NCBI GenBank assembly: GCA_937860285.1
Contig: CALMBS010000220.1
Location: forward strand, 1-8,881
DNA length: 8,881 bases
Direction of reading: 5' to 3'
From: an uncultured Chloroflexota bacterium
GTDB taxonomy: Bacteria; Chloroflexota; Dehalococcoidia; UBA2247; RBG-13-53-26
This document shows positions 1-5,339 of the stretch, one piece after another; position 1 is the first letter of the stretch; every line of letters starts with the position of its first letter. The translations under genes were made by a program, and so were the position numbers. The notes beneath the pieces were generated by a model. It was not told the origin of the DNA, did not search any database, and saw only the letters and a list, made by a program, of their open reading frames with translations.

Positions 1-16
1 AGGCTCTAGCTCCATT

Positions 17-54
17 GAAGGGTGGGCAGCGATGTCCACCCTTCTCCTTTTCCC
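17..54 (+). terminator. Rho-independent terminator of an upstream unit
   Basis: An 11-bp stem (17-27 with 34-44, one G-U pair) closes a six-base loop AGCGAT and is followed by TCCTTTTCCC. It ends a transcript that begins outside the window. The core GGGTGGGC/GTCCACCC is almost the same hairpin found after genes A, B and E of the paralogue array, so the missing upstream gene may be another member (inference). Confidence 0.8.
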
Positions 55-94
55 GAACCTCTCTGTGCCCTCCTCAGCCCGCGGACAGCCTCAA

Positions 95-138
95 TTGGCC
101 CCATCCTGTCCTTCTCGCTATAATCTACCGCCGAGAAG
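95..138 (+). promoter_or_regulatory. Sigma-70-type promoter with inverted repeat around the -10
   Basis: TTGGCC (95-100) lies 18 bp before a perfect TATAAT (119-124). A perfect 7-bp inverted repeat, CTTCTCG (111-117) and CGAGAAG (132-138), brackets the -10 box, as an operator might. The stretch 101-125 is repeated at 4050-4074 with two mismatches. It should drive the small membrane protein gene at 199-579. Confidence 0.65.
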
Positions 139-198
139 AGAGGCGCATGACTCGGTTCAATCTGCCCTGGCCGAAGTAGCCACCTTGGGAGGTAAAGA

Positions 199-579
199 AC
201 GGAAGGTCTCATCTGTCTTGCGCTGTTCGCCCTGTTCCTCTTCGTACTCTGGATAGCCGACACTGTTGTCCGTTGGTCCAAGAGGAGAGACAAGGCGTTT
301 CTGGGAGTCCTTTTTGCCCTCTCTGTTGGGGGCGTGTGCATGATAGCGGGAGTCGTTTCTTGCTTTGAATGGGCAGAAGGAGGGACATATGGACTAGTGT
401 ATCTGGCAATAGCTCCGCTTCTGCTGATCGGTGGATCTCTGGCTGAGACCCCTTGGGGGTGGGCGGCATTGATCATCTTTCCGCTCGCCATCCTGGGCAA
501 ATGGTGGGCCGCATCCATCAGGCGGGTGGAAGAGTCACTCCCGGGAACACAGAAGGCGGACCCGGAAAGACCGGCTTGA
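199..579 (+). CDS. Small four-helix membrane protein with ACG where the start codon should be
   Basis: The reading frame is open from 196 (in-frame TAA at 193-195) to TGA at 577-579. It encodes a clearly membrane-like chain of about 126 residues. Hydrophobic segments lie at roughly residues 3-24, 34-57, 68-87 and 91-109, with a basic RWSKRRDK loop after the first. A strong ribosome site GGGAGG (187-192) is followed, after six bases, by ACG at 199, exactly where ATG would be expected. No ATG, GTG or TTG occurs in frame before GTG 331 and ATG 334, and a start there would cut off the first helix and a half. Either the ACG is a rare non-canonical start, or the start codon was lost by a T-to-C change, or the read has an error. 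An alternative is a TTG start at 185 with a one-base indel near 200-208. Family not recognised. Confidence 0.5.
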   Translation, partial: TEGLICLALFALFLFVLWIADTVVRWSKRRDKAFLGVLFALSVGGVCMIAGVVSCFEWAEGGTYGLVYLAIAPLLLIGGSLAETPWGWAALIIFPLAILGKWWAASIRRVEESLPGTQKADPERPA

Positions 580-592
580 GGCCATGTAGCAC

Positions 593-616
593 AAGGAGTA
601 GCAGAAGGAGTAGCAG
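593..616 (+). repeat. Tandem duplication of a Shine-Dalgarno segment
   Basis: The 12-mer AAGGAGTAGCAG occurs twice back to back (593-604 and 605-616). The second copy puts AAGGAG six bases before the GTG start at 617, which decides that start. The first copy duplicates the same ribosome-binding core 12 bases further upstream. Confidence 0.85.
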
Positions 617-967
617 GTGGTATCGTTTGCGATTGAAGGTTCGACGGTGAAGGTCACGGTGTTGGGCTGGCACAAGATAGCCGCGCTGAGGAGCACAGTA
701 TGCTTCAACAGGGAGAACGTCAGATCAGTAGACTATGCTACCGGTAGAATTGATCGTCCATTCTGGAGAATGCCCGGGACCTCCATACCGGGGCTGGTTA
801 CAGCCGGTACGTACATTGAGGATGGCAGGAGGGAGTTCTGGGACGTAACGAGAGGGCAAGACGCAGTAGTGGTGGACCTCGAGAATGAGGAATACACCAG
901 ACTGGTAGTCGAGGCCAGCAATCCAGAGGTACTGGGTCTCGACCCCTTGCCCATGGACAGAACATGA
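617..967 (+). CDS. Uncharacterised PH-like domain protein
   Basis: A 116-residue soluble protein starting at GTG 617 behind an AAGGAG site. It has the pattern I associate with a widespread family of small bacterial PH-like (pleckstrin-fold) proteins: 'VLGWHKIAALRS' (about residues 15-26), 'ENVRSVD' (33-39), a central 'MPGTSIPGLVTAGTY' (52-66), 'REFWDVTRG' (72-80) and the closing 'YTRLVVEASNPE' (93-104). The family has no established biochemical function that I know of. The next gene overlaps its stop codon by four bases (ATGA), so the two are probably co-translated, and it follows the membrane protein by 37 bp. The reading frame is confident; the PH-like assignment comes from recalled motif similarity, not a search. 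Confidence 0.8.
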   Translation: MVSFAIEGSTVKVTVLGWHKIAALRSTVCFNRENVRSVDYATGRIDRPFWRMPGTSIPGLVTAGTYIEDGRREFWDVTRGQDAVVVDLENEEYTRLVVEASNPEVLGLDPLPMDRT

Positions 968-1581
968 GACGCCATAGCTTCCTTGTTCAGAGACTGCTTC
1001 TGCCGAGCACGGGTCAGGTGCCAGGGAACATCGCTTTCGGGGTCGGCATCAAGAACGGTGAGCTGTCTGCTGAGGGAATGGGACTCATGAAGGGCATCTG
1101 GCGGTTTGACGACATGGGCACGCCCGAATACGAGGAGGCCGTGCCGTCTGTTCTGCTGGGGATCGCGAGGCGGGCCGGCGACTATGTTGGGGCCAGGGTC
1201 AAGGTTGACATGGACGATCCAAGGAAGGACTTCATGGAGAAGATGGGTGACCTTGAGCTGCAGCTGGGAGTCTGCAGGCCCAGACTCAGACCCGGGACCC
1301 GCGACATCCATGTTGTCGCTCCAGCCAGCTGGCTCTATGAAGTGGGCGGTCGCATCAGGAGTTGGGCCACACCCAATCCCAGTCGTATCGAAAGGTGGGG
1401 ATCCAGCGATTGGGATACTGAGGAGCCTGTACTTCTGGAGAAAGCGCTGTACCCGGTGACGGAGTACGAGAAGCGGCTCGCCGGCTGGCTGGAGTTGGAC
1501 AACGGGTTCTTCTTCTTTGTGAACAGGGACATGTACCAAGCCACCTGTCGCCTGTTTGGCGTCAAGATCACAGACGAATAG
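964..1581 (+). CDS. Hypothetical protein coupled to the PH-like gene
   Basis: A 205-residue protein I do not recognise. Its ATG overlaps the preceding TGA as ATGA, which suggests translational coupling; its own ribosome site is poor. It appears soluble, with no signal peptide or convincing membrane segment. Visible features are a repeated acidic/basic centre, a tryptophan-rich stretch near residues 119-160 (including 'SWLYEVGGRIRSWATPNP'), and an aromatic run 'GFFFFVNRDMYQAT' at about 180-193. An internal GTG at 1018 or ATG at 1078 could be the true start if coupling is not used. The frame runs through typical GC-rich codon use to TAG at 1579-1581. Its partner suggests a shared role with the PH-like protein, unspecified. 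Confidence 0.7.
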   Translation: MRRHSFLVQRLLLPSTGQVPGNIAFGVGIKNGELSAEGMGLMKGIWRFDDMGTPEYEEAVPSVLLGIARRAGDYVGARVKVDMDDPRKDFMEKMGDLELQLGVCRPRLRPGTRDIHVVAPASWLYEVGGRIRSWATPNPSRIERWGSSDWDTEEPVLLEKALYPVTEYEKRLAGWLELDNGFFFFVNRDMYQATCRLFGVKITDE

Positions 1582-1651
1582 CGCCTCACCGCCCGGTCCC
1601 CGGCCACTTCTGCCTCGCGAGACTCCTGAGCTTGACCCCTCTGTATCCGAT

Positions 1652-1727
1652 CTGGTGAGACTGTTGCATTCCCTCCACCAGGGACCAAGGTCTCAAGACA
1701 GCATGGTGGGTGGGGTGGAATACTGAG
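1652..1727 (+). repeat. Structured intergenic repeat, copy 1, with competing hairpins
   Basis: Positions 1681-1727 align without gaps to 2975-3021, about 37 of 47 bases identical, most differences being transitions. Each copy begins with a hairpin: GGGACC/GGTCTC here with one G-U pair, GGGACC/GGTCCC in the other copy. Upstream here, CTGGTG (1652-1657) can pair with CACCAG (1676-1681), and TGAGAC (1656-1661) with GTCTCA (1690-1695). These stems exclude one another. Both copies sit just before a small membrane protein gene. Confidence 0.5.
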
Positions 1728-1731
1728 TCCC

Positions 1732-2070
1732 ATGGACAGGCCGGCGGTCGTAGTGGAAAGCAAGCCGAAGCGGGTCTCGACCGTCTGGCCAAGAATCGCC
1801 GGCAGTCTGGCAGGCCTTCTGATTGGTGGCGTGCACCTGGGTGCTGTTGCCTTTGGGATTGCTACCCTCCTGCTCTCGACTGCGCTGAACGATGCCAGTC
1901 TTGAAGTGGCGCTCGCGGCGTTGATCTTGTGCCCCATCTTGGCTGCTCTGGCGCCCTGTCCCTTCATGTTGGCCGGCATACCCCTTGCACTGGCCCTGAT
2001 AGCTGCCGGCGCGGTCATCGGTTCAGGCTGGAAGGCCAGGCCCTCTGGCAGTACCGGGAGTGCAGGGTGA
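1732..2070 (+). CDS. Small membrane protein
   Basis: A 112-residue protein with a short polar N-terminus (about 20 residues, ending 'WPR') and three hydrophobic segments at roughly 21-50, 57-74 and 77-97, then a short Gly/Ser-rich tail. No family recognised. ATG 1732 has no clear ribosome site in front. A weak AATACT at 1719-1724 lies so close that the message could be leaderless, which would explain this, but that is speculative. Its TGA overlaps the GTG of the next gene (GTGA at 2067-2070), so the two small membrane proteins are likely made together and may form one complex. Confidence 0.65.
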   Translation: MDRPAVVVESKPKRVSTVWPRIAGSLAGLLIGGVHLGAVAFGIATLLLSTALNDASLEVALAALILCPILAALAPCPFMLAGIPLALALIAAGAVIGSGWKARPSGSTGSAG

Positions 2071-2330
2071 GAGTGCCCAACAGCCCTGATGACGCCACCG
2101 TCAGGCGCTGGCTTGGAGTCCTGGCCCTGGTCATTGGCGTTCCCCTGGTCGCCGCGGGTCTTTATGTCATGTGCGCTGGCTGGGGCGTGATCTCGGATCA
2201 GCCTGACCTCTGGTGGCTCTCTATTGTGATCGGAGTCGTCGGGCTGGTCCCGGCGGGCTTCGGCGCCTTCCTTTTCTTTCTAGCCTGGGTAATGCTCCGA
2301 GGGTCCGGCTCTGACTCCGCCGTGAAGTAG
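2067..2330 (+). CDS. Small two-helix membrane protein
   Basis: An 87-residue protein. The start chosen is GTG 2067, which overlaps the previous stop (GTGA) and has GGGAG at 2056-2060, six bases upstream. A longer frame reaching back to 1929 lies inside the previous gene and is not needed. After a polar start with 'PDDATVRRW', two hydrophobic segments lie at about residues 16-40 and 50-77, separated by a 'SDQPDLWWLS' loop; the tail is short and polar. No family recognised. Small two-helix proteins of this sort often act as accessory subunits or are simply uncharacterised. Confidence 0.65.
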   Translation: MRVPNSPDDATVRRWLGVLALVIGVPLVAAGLYVMCAGWGVISDQPDLWWLSIVIGVVGLVPAGFGAFLFFLAWVMLRGSGSDSAVK

Positions 2331-2358
2331 GGCCCATGCAGCTGGTGGCCCGTCTGTT
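2330..2358 (+). terminator. Weak stem-loop after the membrane-protein pair
   Basis: GGGCC (2330-2334) can pair with GGCCC (2347-2351), followed by GTCTGTTT. It begins at the stop codon of the preceding gene. The stem is short and the T-tract broken, so this is a tentative terminator. The rest of the gap to 2461 holds only a CCGGTC/GACCGG inverted repeat (2393-2398, 2413-2418) and no gene I can support. Confidence 0.25.
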
Positions 2359-2461
2359 TGGCGCCATTCTGTTCCTCGCGCCAACTTCCTCCCCGGTCCC
2401 TGAGGGGCCGCGAGACCGGCGTCACCGATGGATGGTGGCCTTCGGCGTGTCCTGGCGGCCA

Positions 2462-2480
2462 TTGCCCCGGCTGGTATACT
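2462..2480 (+). promoter_or_regulatory. Extended -10 promoter of gene A (type II)
   Basis: TATACT (2475-2480) is preceded by TGG, an extended -10 (TGn) element. The 19 bases from 2462 match 4646-4664 before gene C with two mismatches. In both cases the -10 ends exactly 56 bases before the start codon. No good -35 is visible at 16-18 bp, consistent with an extended -10. GGATGGTGGCC occurs upstream of both (2430-2440, 4600-4610). Confidence 0.65.
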
Positions 2481-2535
2481 ATCGCCGAGAGTGGTCCCGG
2501 GTGGCCACTCTACACCGCGACGGGAGGAGGCTGAA

Positions 2536-2907
2536 ATGGGCAAGTACGGTCAGTACATCACCCACAAAGGGAAACGCATACTCTTCATCAACGCCGCCAG
2601 GACGTCAGAGGCAGAGTGCCTGGCTGCGTTCGACGAGATGGAGGTTGAACTCCTCAAAGACCTGAGCGGTGTCCTGGTGCTGATAGATGTCACCGGCCTG
2701 AAACTGACGAACAAGATGGTCGACAGGGCGAAGGCGGTCACCGCCAGGACCAAGGAAGCCGGCTACCATGACAAGGCCAGCGCTGTCTTCGGCCTCAGCG
2801 GCCTGCAGAAGTCGGTGGCCCAGCTCTTCGCCCGAGGCACGCACTGGGCCAACAACATGGAAGAGGCCAAGGATTGGCTGGTCAAGGAGGACGAGAAGCG
2901 CCGCTAG
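2536..2907 (+). CDS. STAS/SpoIIAA-like small protein, array copy A
   Basis: A 123-residue soluble protein; ATG 2536 follows GGGAGGAGG at 2522-2530. It is the first complete member of the five-copy family. Predicted order: strands at about 4-9 and 14-19, helix 24-43, strand 47-51 ending in the conserved 'LID' (Asp51), helix 59-75, strand 82-86 ('AVFGLS'), helix 90-99, a strand at 102-105, and a last helix with 'AKDWLVKE' (111-118). This order and the 'LID' and 'WL' landmarks resemble the STAS/SpoIIAA-like fold (inference, not a database hit). Where B and E have 'HYFDT', copy A reads 'HWANN', so the fifth strand has diverged. Known SpoIIAA/STAS proteins act as anti-sigma antagonists or as ligand- or lipid-binding modules; no role can be assigned here. 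It has its own promoter and terminator. Confidence 0.85.
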   Translation: MGKYGQYITHKGKRILFINAARTSEAECLAAFDEMEVELLKDLSGVLVLIDVTGLKLTNKMVDRAKAVTARTKEAGYHDKASAVFGLSGLQKSVAQLFARGTHWANNMEEAKDWLVKEDEKRR

Positions 2908-2934
2908 GGCTGCAGCTTGATTCCGTGGTTGCGG

Positions 2935-2966
2935 GGGCGGGCAGAGATGTCCGCCCTTCTCTGTTT
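2935..2966 (+). terminator. Terminator of gene A
   Basis: GGGCGGGC (2935-2942) pairs with GTCCGCCC (2949-2956) around the loop AGAGAT, followed by TTCTCTGTTT. It lies 27 bases after the stop of gene A. Relative to the hairpins at 20-41 and 4546-4567, the fourth stem pair is C-G instead of T-A, a compensatory change. Confidence 0.85.
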
Positions 2967-2974
2967 GCCAAATT

Positions 2975-3021
2975 GGGACCAGGGTCCCAAGACGGCACGG
3001 CGGTCGGGGTGGGACACTGCG
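2975..3021 (+). repeat. Structured intergenic repeat, copy 2
   Basis: Homologous to 1681-1727 (about 79% by hand alignment). It opens with a perfect GGGACC-AG-GGTCCC hairpin (2975-2988) and lies 29 bases before a small membrane protein gene, as the first copy also precedes one. Confidence 0.55.
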
Positions 3022-3050
3022 AGAGGACTACAGGATAGCAGGGGGCAACA

Positions 3051-3236
3051 GTGAAGCGCGTACTGGGAATCCTGGCCGTGGTCGCAAGTATACCCATGCT
3101 CTTCTACGGATGGCTGGAGTTCCCCAGGGGACTCTCCAGCGGGGAGACAGCGTTGCAGATGCTCTCCGCTGTGTCAATCACCATCGGCGTTGCCCTGTGC
3201 TGTGCAGCATGGGCGATATTAAGGAATGGTCGCTAG
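3051..3236 (+). CDS. 61-residue two-helix membrane protein
   Basis: GTG 3051 is preceded by AGCAGGGGG ending five bases upstream, a usable though G-rich ribosome site. The product has two hydrophobic segments, about residues 4-22 and 37-56, joined by a 'WLEFPRGLSSGETALQM' loop, and ends in 'RNGR'. The plan (basic N-terminus, helix, short outside loop, helix, basic C-terminus) suggests both ends face the cytoplasm. No family recognised. It stands alone between the terminator of gene A and a large hairpin. Length and frame are plausible but small, so the call is moderate. Confidence 0.55.
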   Translation: MKRVLGILAVVASIPMLFYGWLEFPRGLSSGETALQMLSAVSITIGVALCCAAWAILRNGR

Positions 3237-3251
3237 CGGACCCCCAGAACC

Positions 3252-3317
3252 GGCCAAACCCGTCCCCCGGCGCTGCCAGCGCCTGCGGGCTGCCACCGGG
3301 ACTTGTCGGTTTTGGCC
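3252..3317. terminator. Long imperfect hairpin, possible terminator
   Basis: Nested complementarity: GGCCAAA (3252-3258) with TTTGGCC (3311-3317), GTCCC (3262-3266) with GGGAC (3298-3302), and an inner hairpin GGCGCT-GCC-AGCGCC (3269-3283). It starts 15 bases after the stop of the 61-residue protein. No T-run follows, so it may be a terminator, an mRNA-stabilising structure or another folded element. Confidence 0.45.
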
Positions 3318-3337
3318 TTGGCGCGCAGTAGCTCTGT

Positions 3338-3376
3338 TTGGCGGTCATCCCCGGGCCGTGCTATGATCTTCCGCCA
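3338..3376 (+). promoter_or_regulatory. Promoter of the VTT-domain gene
   Basis: TTGGCG (3338-3343) is 18 bp from TATGAT (3362-3367), the same spacing as the promoter at 95-124. TGGCGG (3339-3344) and CCGCCA (3371-3376) form a perfect 6-bp inverted repeat spanning it. The -10 ends only 20 bases before ATG 3388, so the leader is very short. Confidence 0.55.
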
Positions 3377-3387
3377 GGCAATGAAGA

Positions 3388-4026
3388 ATGACAACTCAGA
3401 CTAGTATGCATACACGAAGCGGAAGCACCGCCGCAGGAACCAAGAGGCTCACGTGGCGCAGGGTACTGATGGCGGCCCTGGTGCTGGCCATGATAGCCAG
3501 TTCAGCCGTCCTGCTCCAGGAGTATCTGGACGAGTTCCGGGAGTTCGGCTACCCGGGGGCCTTCCTCATCAGCTTCCTGGGGTCCGCCACGGTCATCACC
3601 TTCGTTCCCAGCCTGGGCGTCATGCTCAGCTTCAGCGCCTGGCTGAACCCCTTCTATCTGGGACTGGCCGCCGGGGCCGGAGAGGCGATGGGCGAGGCCG
3701 TTGTCTACACCGCGGGACGCACCGGGCATGCCTTCTTCCTGAAAGAGCGGTTCCTGGAAGCCCAGAGGAAGGAGTCCCGTGGCATCTACCCCCGATTGCA
3801 GAGGTGGGTCCACGCCAGAGGCGCATTCGCGCTCTTTCTGGCCGCCGCCGTGCCCAATCCGTTCTACGGCCTGATCAGCGCTACCGCGGGAGCCACGCGT
3901 TTTCCGGCATGGAAGTTCCTGGGTGTGGTCTGGGCGGGGAAGACGGTGAAGTGGACGGCCATCGCCCTGCTGGGCTATGCCCTGTTCGGCCAGATAGTCA
4001 CCCGTGTGGTGGACTGGCTCAGGTAG
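3388..4026 (+). CDS. VTT/DedA-type (SNARE-associated) membrane protein
   Basis: A 212-residue integral membrane protein of the VTT-domain superfamily (DedA/TVP38-like), whose members are linked to lipid scrambling or flipping and envelope homeostasis. A polar N-terminus with 'KRLTWRR' precedes a first helix at about 26-46. The VTT core follows: 'GYPGAFLISFLGS' (54-66) with the re-entrant 'TFVPSLGVMLSFSAWLNPFYLG' region (71-92), the small-residue 'AAGAGEAMGEAVVYTAGR' (94-111), a cytoplasmic charged loop (112-142), then 'AAAVPNPFYGLISATAGATRF' (152-172) and 'WKFLGVVWAGKTVKW' (175-189) with a last helix to 201. The conserved Pro-Asn-Pro and Glu/Gly positions are present. ATG 3388 lacks a good ribosome site; ATG 3406 is an alternative. 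It has its own promoter and is followed by that of gene B. Confidence 0.85.
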   Translation: MTTQTSMHTRSGSTAAGTKRLTWRRVLMAALVLAMIASSAVLLQEYLDEFREFGYPGAFLISFLGSATVITFVPSLGVMLSFSAWLNPFYLGLAAGAGEAMGEAVVYTAGRTGHAFFLKERFLEAQRKESRGIYPRLQRWVHARGAFALFLAAAVPNPFYGLISATAGATRFPAWKFLGVVWAGKTVKWTAIALLGYALFGQIVTRVVDWLR

Positions 4027-4049
4027 CGGGTCCTCCAGGGGTCCTGGTG

Positions 4050-4074
4050 CCATCCTGTCCTTCACGCTACAATC
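4050..4074 (+). repeat. Copy of the first promoter box upstream of gene B
   Basis: These 25 bases match 101-125 with two mismatches. One of them turns the -10 TATAAT into TACAAT (4068-4073). CTGGTG at 4044-4049 stands where TTGGCC is in the other copy. It may be a weakened second promoter placed immediately before the type I promoter of gene B. Confidence 0.6.
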
Positions 4075-4076
4075 GC

Positions 4077-4108
4077 TTGGCAGAGCAGTGTATAATTGCG
4101 CCCAGCCG
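4077..4108 (+). promoter_or_regulatory. Promoter of gene B (type I)
   Basis: TTGGCAGAGCAGTGTATAAT (4077-4096) is identical to 6488-6507 before gene E; the 32-bp match to 4108 has two mismatches. The -10 TATAAT is 4091-4096 and ends 48 bases before the ATG of B, exactly as in E. No ordinary -35 lies at 17 bp. TTGGCA is only eight bases from the -10, so it may be a regulator site instead. Confidence 0.65.
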
Positions 4109-4144
4109 ATAGACCACCCGATCTCTGCTTGAAGGAGGCGCCGG

Positions 4145-4519
4145 ATGGCCAGACACGTGCGATGGATCACACACAAGGGAGTGAAGATACTGTTCGTGGA
4201 CGGCAAGGGCCTGCCGGAATCGGAGTATCTTGCCGCCCTGGACGAGATGCGGCAGCAGGTTCTGGAAGCGCGCTCCTTTCCCCCAACTCTCATCGACCAG
4301 ACGGACCTGTCTCCGACCCGGAAGACCACCGACAAGACCAGGGAGGTGGAGGCCGCCTTCAACGCGGCCGGCATCCCGGAGGGGTTCACCGCGGTGGTTG
4401 GTCTCACTCCGGTGGCGAAGAAGGTAGCAGAGATCCTGCAGAGAGGGAAGATGCACTACTTCGATACAGTAGACCAGGCCATGGAGTGGCTGGTCAGTGA
4501 AGCAGCCGGGCGCCACTAG
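4145..4519 (+). CDS. STAS/SpoIIAA-like small protein, array copy B
   Basis: A 124-residue protein; AAGGAGG (4132-4138) lies six bases before ATG 4145. It is the sister of copy E: about 66 of 123 aligned residues are identical by hand alignment, including 'HKGVK' (10-14), 'GLPE' (22-25), 'PTLID' (47-51), 'AVVGL' (82-86) and 'HYFDTVDQA' (103-111). The last strand plus C-terminal 'EWLVSEA' helix is the part that most recalls SpoIIAA-like domains, whose domain end often reads Y-F-D followed by an alpha helix with Trp-Leu. The leader and promoter are shared with E, so the duplication carried its control region. Terminator downstream. Function unknown. Confidence 0.88.
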   Translation: MARHVRWITHKGVKILFVDGKGLPESEYLAALDEMRQQVLEARSFPPTLIDQTDLSPTRKTTDKTREVEAAFNAAGIPEGFTAVVGLTPVAKKVAEILQRGKMHYFDTVDQAMEWLVSEAAGRH

Positions 4520-4544
4520 GGTTCCGGCCAACAGCGTGCCTGGC

Positions 4545-4568
4545 GGGGTGGGCAGCAATGTCCACCCC
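4545..4568 (+). terminator. Hairpin after gene B
   Basis: GGGGTGGGC (4545-4553) pairs with GTCCACCCC (4560-4568) around AGCAAT. It belongs to the same family as the hairpins after genes A and E but lacks a T-tract downstream (GCTCGCTTCGCGG), so termination may be weak or Rho-assisted. Confidence 0.65.
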
Positions 4569-4645
4569 GCTCGCTTCGCGGCTCTGTCCCTTCAGCCTCG
4601 GATGGTGGCCGGATGCCAGGGCTGGCGGCGCGTCCCGGCGGCGCG

Positions 4646-4671
4646 TTGCGCCGGCTGGTATAATGCCGGCG
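4646..4671 (+). promoter_or_regulatory. Extended -10 promoter of gene C (type II), inside an inverted repeat
   Basis: TTGCGCCGGCTGGTATAAT (4646-4664) matches the gene A promoter with two mismatches. TATAAT is 4659-4664 with TGG in front. CGCCGGC (4649-4655) and GCCGGCG (4665-4671) form a perfect 7-bp inverted repeat with the -10 as its centre. The distance to the start codon (56) equals that of A. Confidence 0.65.
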
Positions 4672-4719
4672 AGGATTGTCTCAAACCAACACCCGAGCGA
4701 GGGTCCAGGAGGTGCGCAG

Positions 4720-5100
4720 GTGAAACACGGGCAGCAGATAACCTACAAGGGCCAGCCGATATGGATCATGGATGCAGCCAATAAAGACGAGAAGGCGTGC
4801 CTTGAGGCCTGGGAGGATGCCAAACAGGTGTTGGCCAAGGAACGAGACGGCCTGTTGGCCCTGATCGATTCCCGGAACGCGCCCATGACACCTGCCACGG
4901 TGAAGAAGGCGGTAGAGGTCGCCGACATGGTCAAGGGCGACCCTCGTTTCTGCGTCGCGTTCATTGGGTTGGACGGTGTCTCACGATCAACAGCACAGGT
5001 CTTTGCCAAGACCAGGCACGTTCACGCGGGCTTCTTTGATACTGCTGAGGATGCCAAGGAGTGGCTGGTGAAAGAGGCTGACAAGCTTCAGAAGCGCTAG
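4720..5100 (+). CDS. STAS/SpoIIAA-like small protein, array copy C
   Basis: A 126-residue protein. GTG 4720 is chosen because AGGAGGT (4707-4713) lies six bases upstream and the protein then begins in register with its paralogues ('MKHGQQITYKG'). An ATG at 4558 in the same frame lies inside the terminator of gene B and is not credible. It keeps the family landmarks: 'ITYKGQPIWIMDA' strands (7-19), an acidic/basic helix (22-42), 'LALID' (46-50), 'VAFIGLDG' (80-87), a 'HAGFFDTAEDAKEWLVKEA' end (about 102-120). The residue after 'LID' is Ser. It is more divergent than B or E. No terminator separates it clearly from copy D, so C and D could share a message. Confidence 0.85.
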   Translation: MKHGQQITYKGQPIWIMDAANKDEKACLEAWEDAKQVLAKERDGLLALIDSRNAPMTPATVKKAVEVADMVKGDPRFCVAFIGLDGVSRSTAQVFAKTRHVHAGFFDTAEDAKEWLVKEADKLQKR

Positions 5101-5339
5101 CCGGTGTTGCAGAACCTCAAGCTGTCCCTGGCCCCGATCTTTCACCCCCCGATGCCCCCGCTTATGGGGTCTCGTCCCCATGCTGCCGCAGGGCGAGGTC
5201 GTGGCCTGGCTGGTCCCTCTCCTCGTCATCAAGGACAATGTGAAGAAGTTGAAAGGATACCTGTCGTCTGTGAGATGCGACTGCGATTACGCGGTGAGAG
5301 AATAGCAGGTCCCCTGGCAGGACGATGGAGGGACAGGCG
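5101..5339 (+). other. Gap between copies C and D
   Basis: No promoter of type I or II is visible here. A perfect hairpin ATGGGG-TCTCGT-CCCCAT lies at 5164-5181, without a T-tract. From ATG 5180 a 41-codon frame runs to TAG 5303-5305, with a hydrophobic stretch ('VVAWLVPLLVI') and a 'CDCDY' end. It has no ribosome site, so it is at best a candidate small protein or a remnant. A degenerate GATTAC at 5285-5290 stands at the right distance for a -10 box of D but is a poor match. Confidence 0.35.

Noticed and set aside
32..256. Plus-strand frame of 74 codons at the window start
   Set aside because: It starts in the terminator loop and crosses the promoter at 95-124; product is Ser/Pro-rich without pattern.
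733..1539. Long minus-strand frame (268 codons)
   Set aside because: It lies opposite the PH-like and 205-residue genes, which have ribosome sites, coupling and family motifs. The minus product has no recognisable pattern and looks like a GC-rich shadow.
3502..4407. Minus-strand frame of 301 codons
   Set aside because: Antisense of the VTT gene and copy B; no motif of its own, and it runs across two promoters and a gene boundary.
4558..4719. Longer N-terminus of copy C from ATG 4558
   Set aside because: The ATG is inside the hairpin after gene B and the extra residues cover the promoter of C. The paralogues start at the GTG 4720 equivalent.
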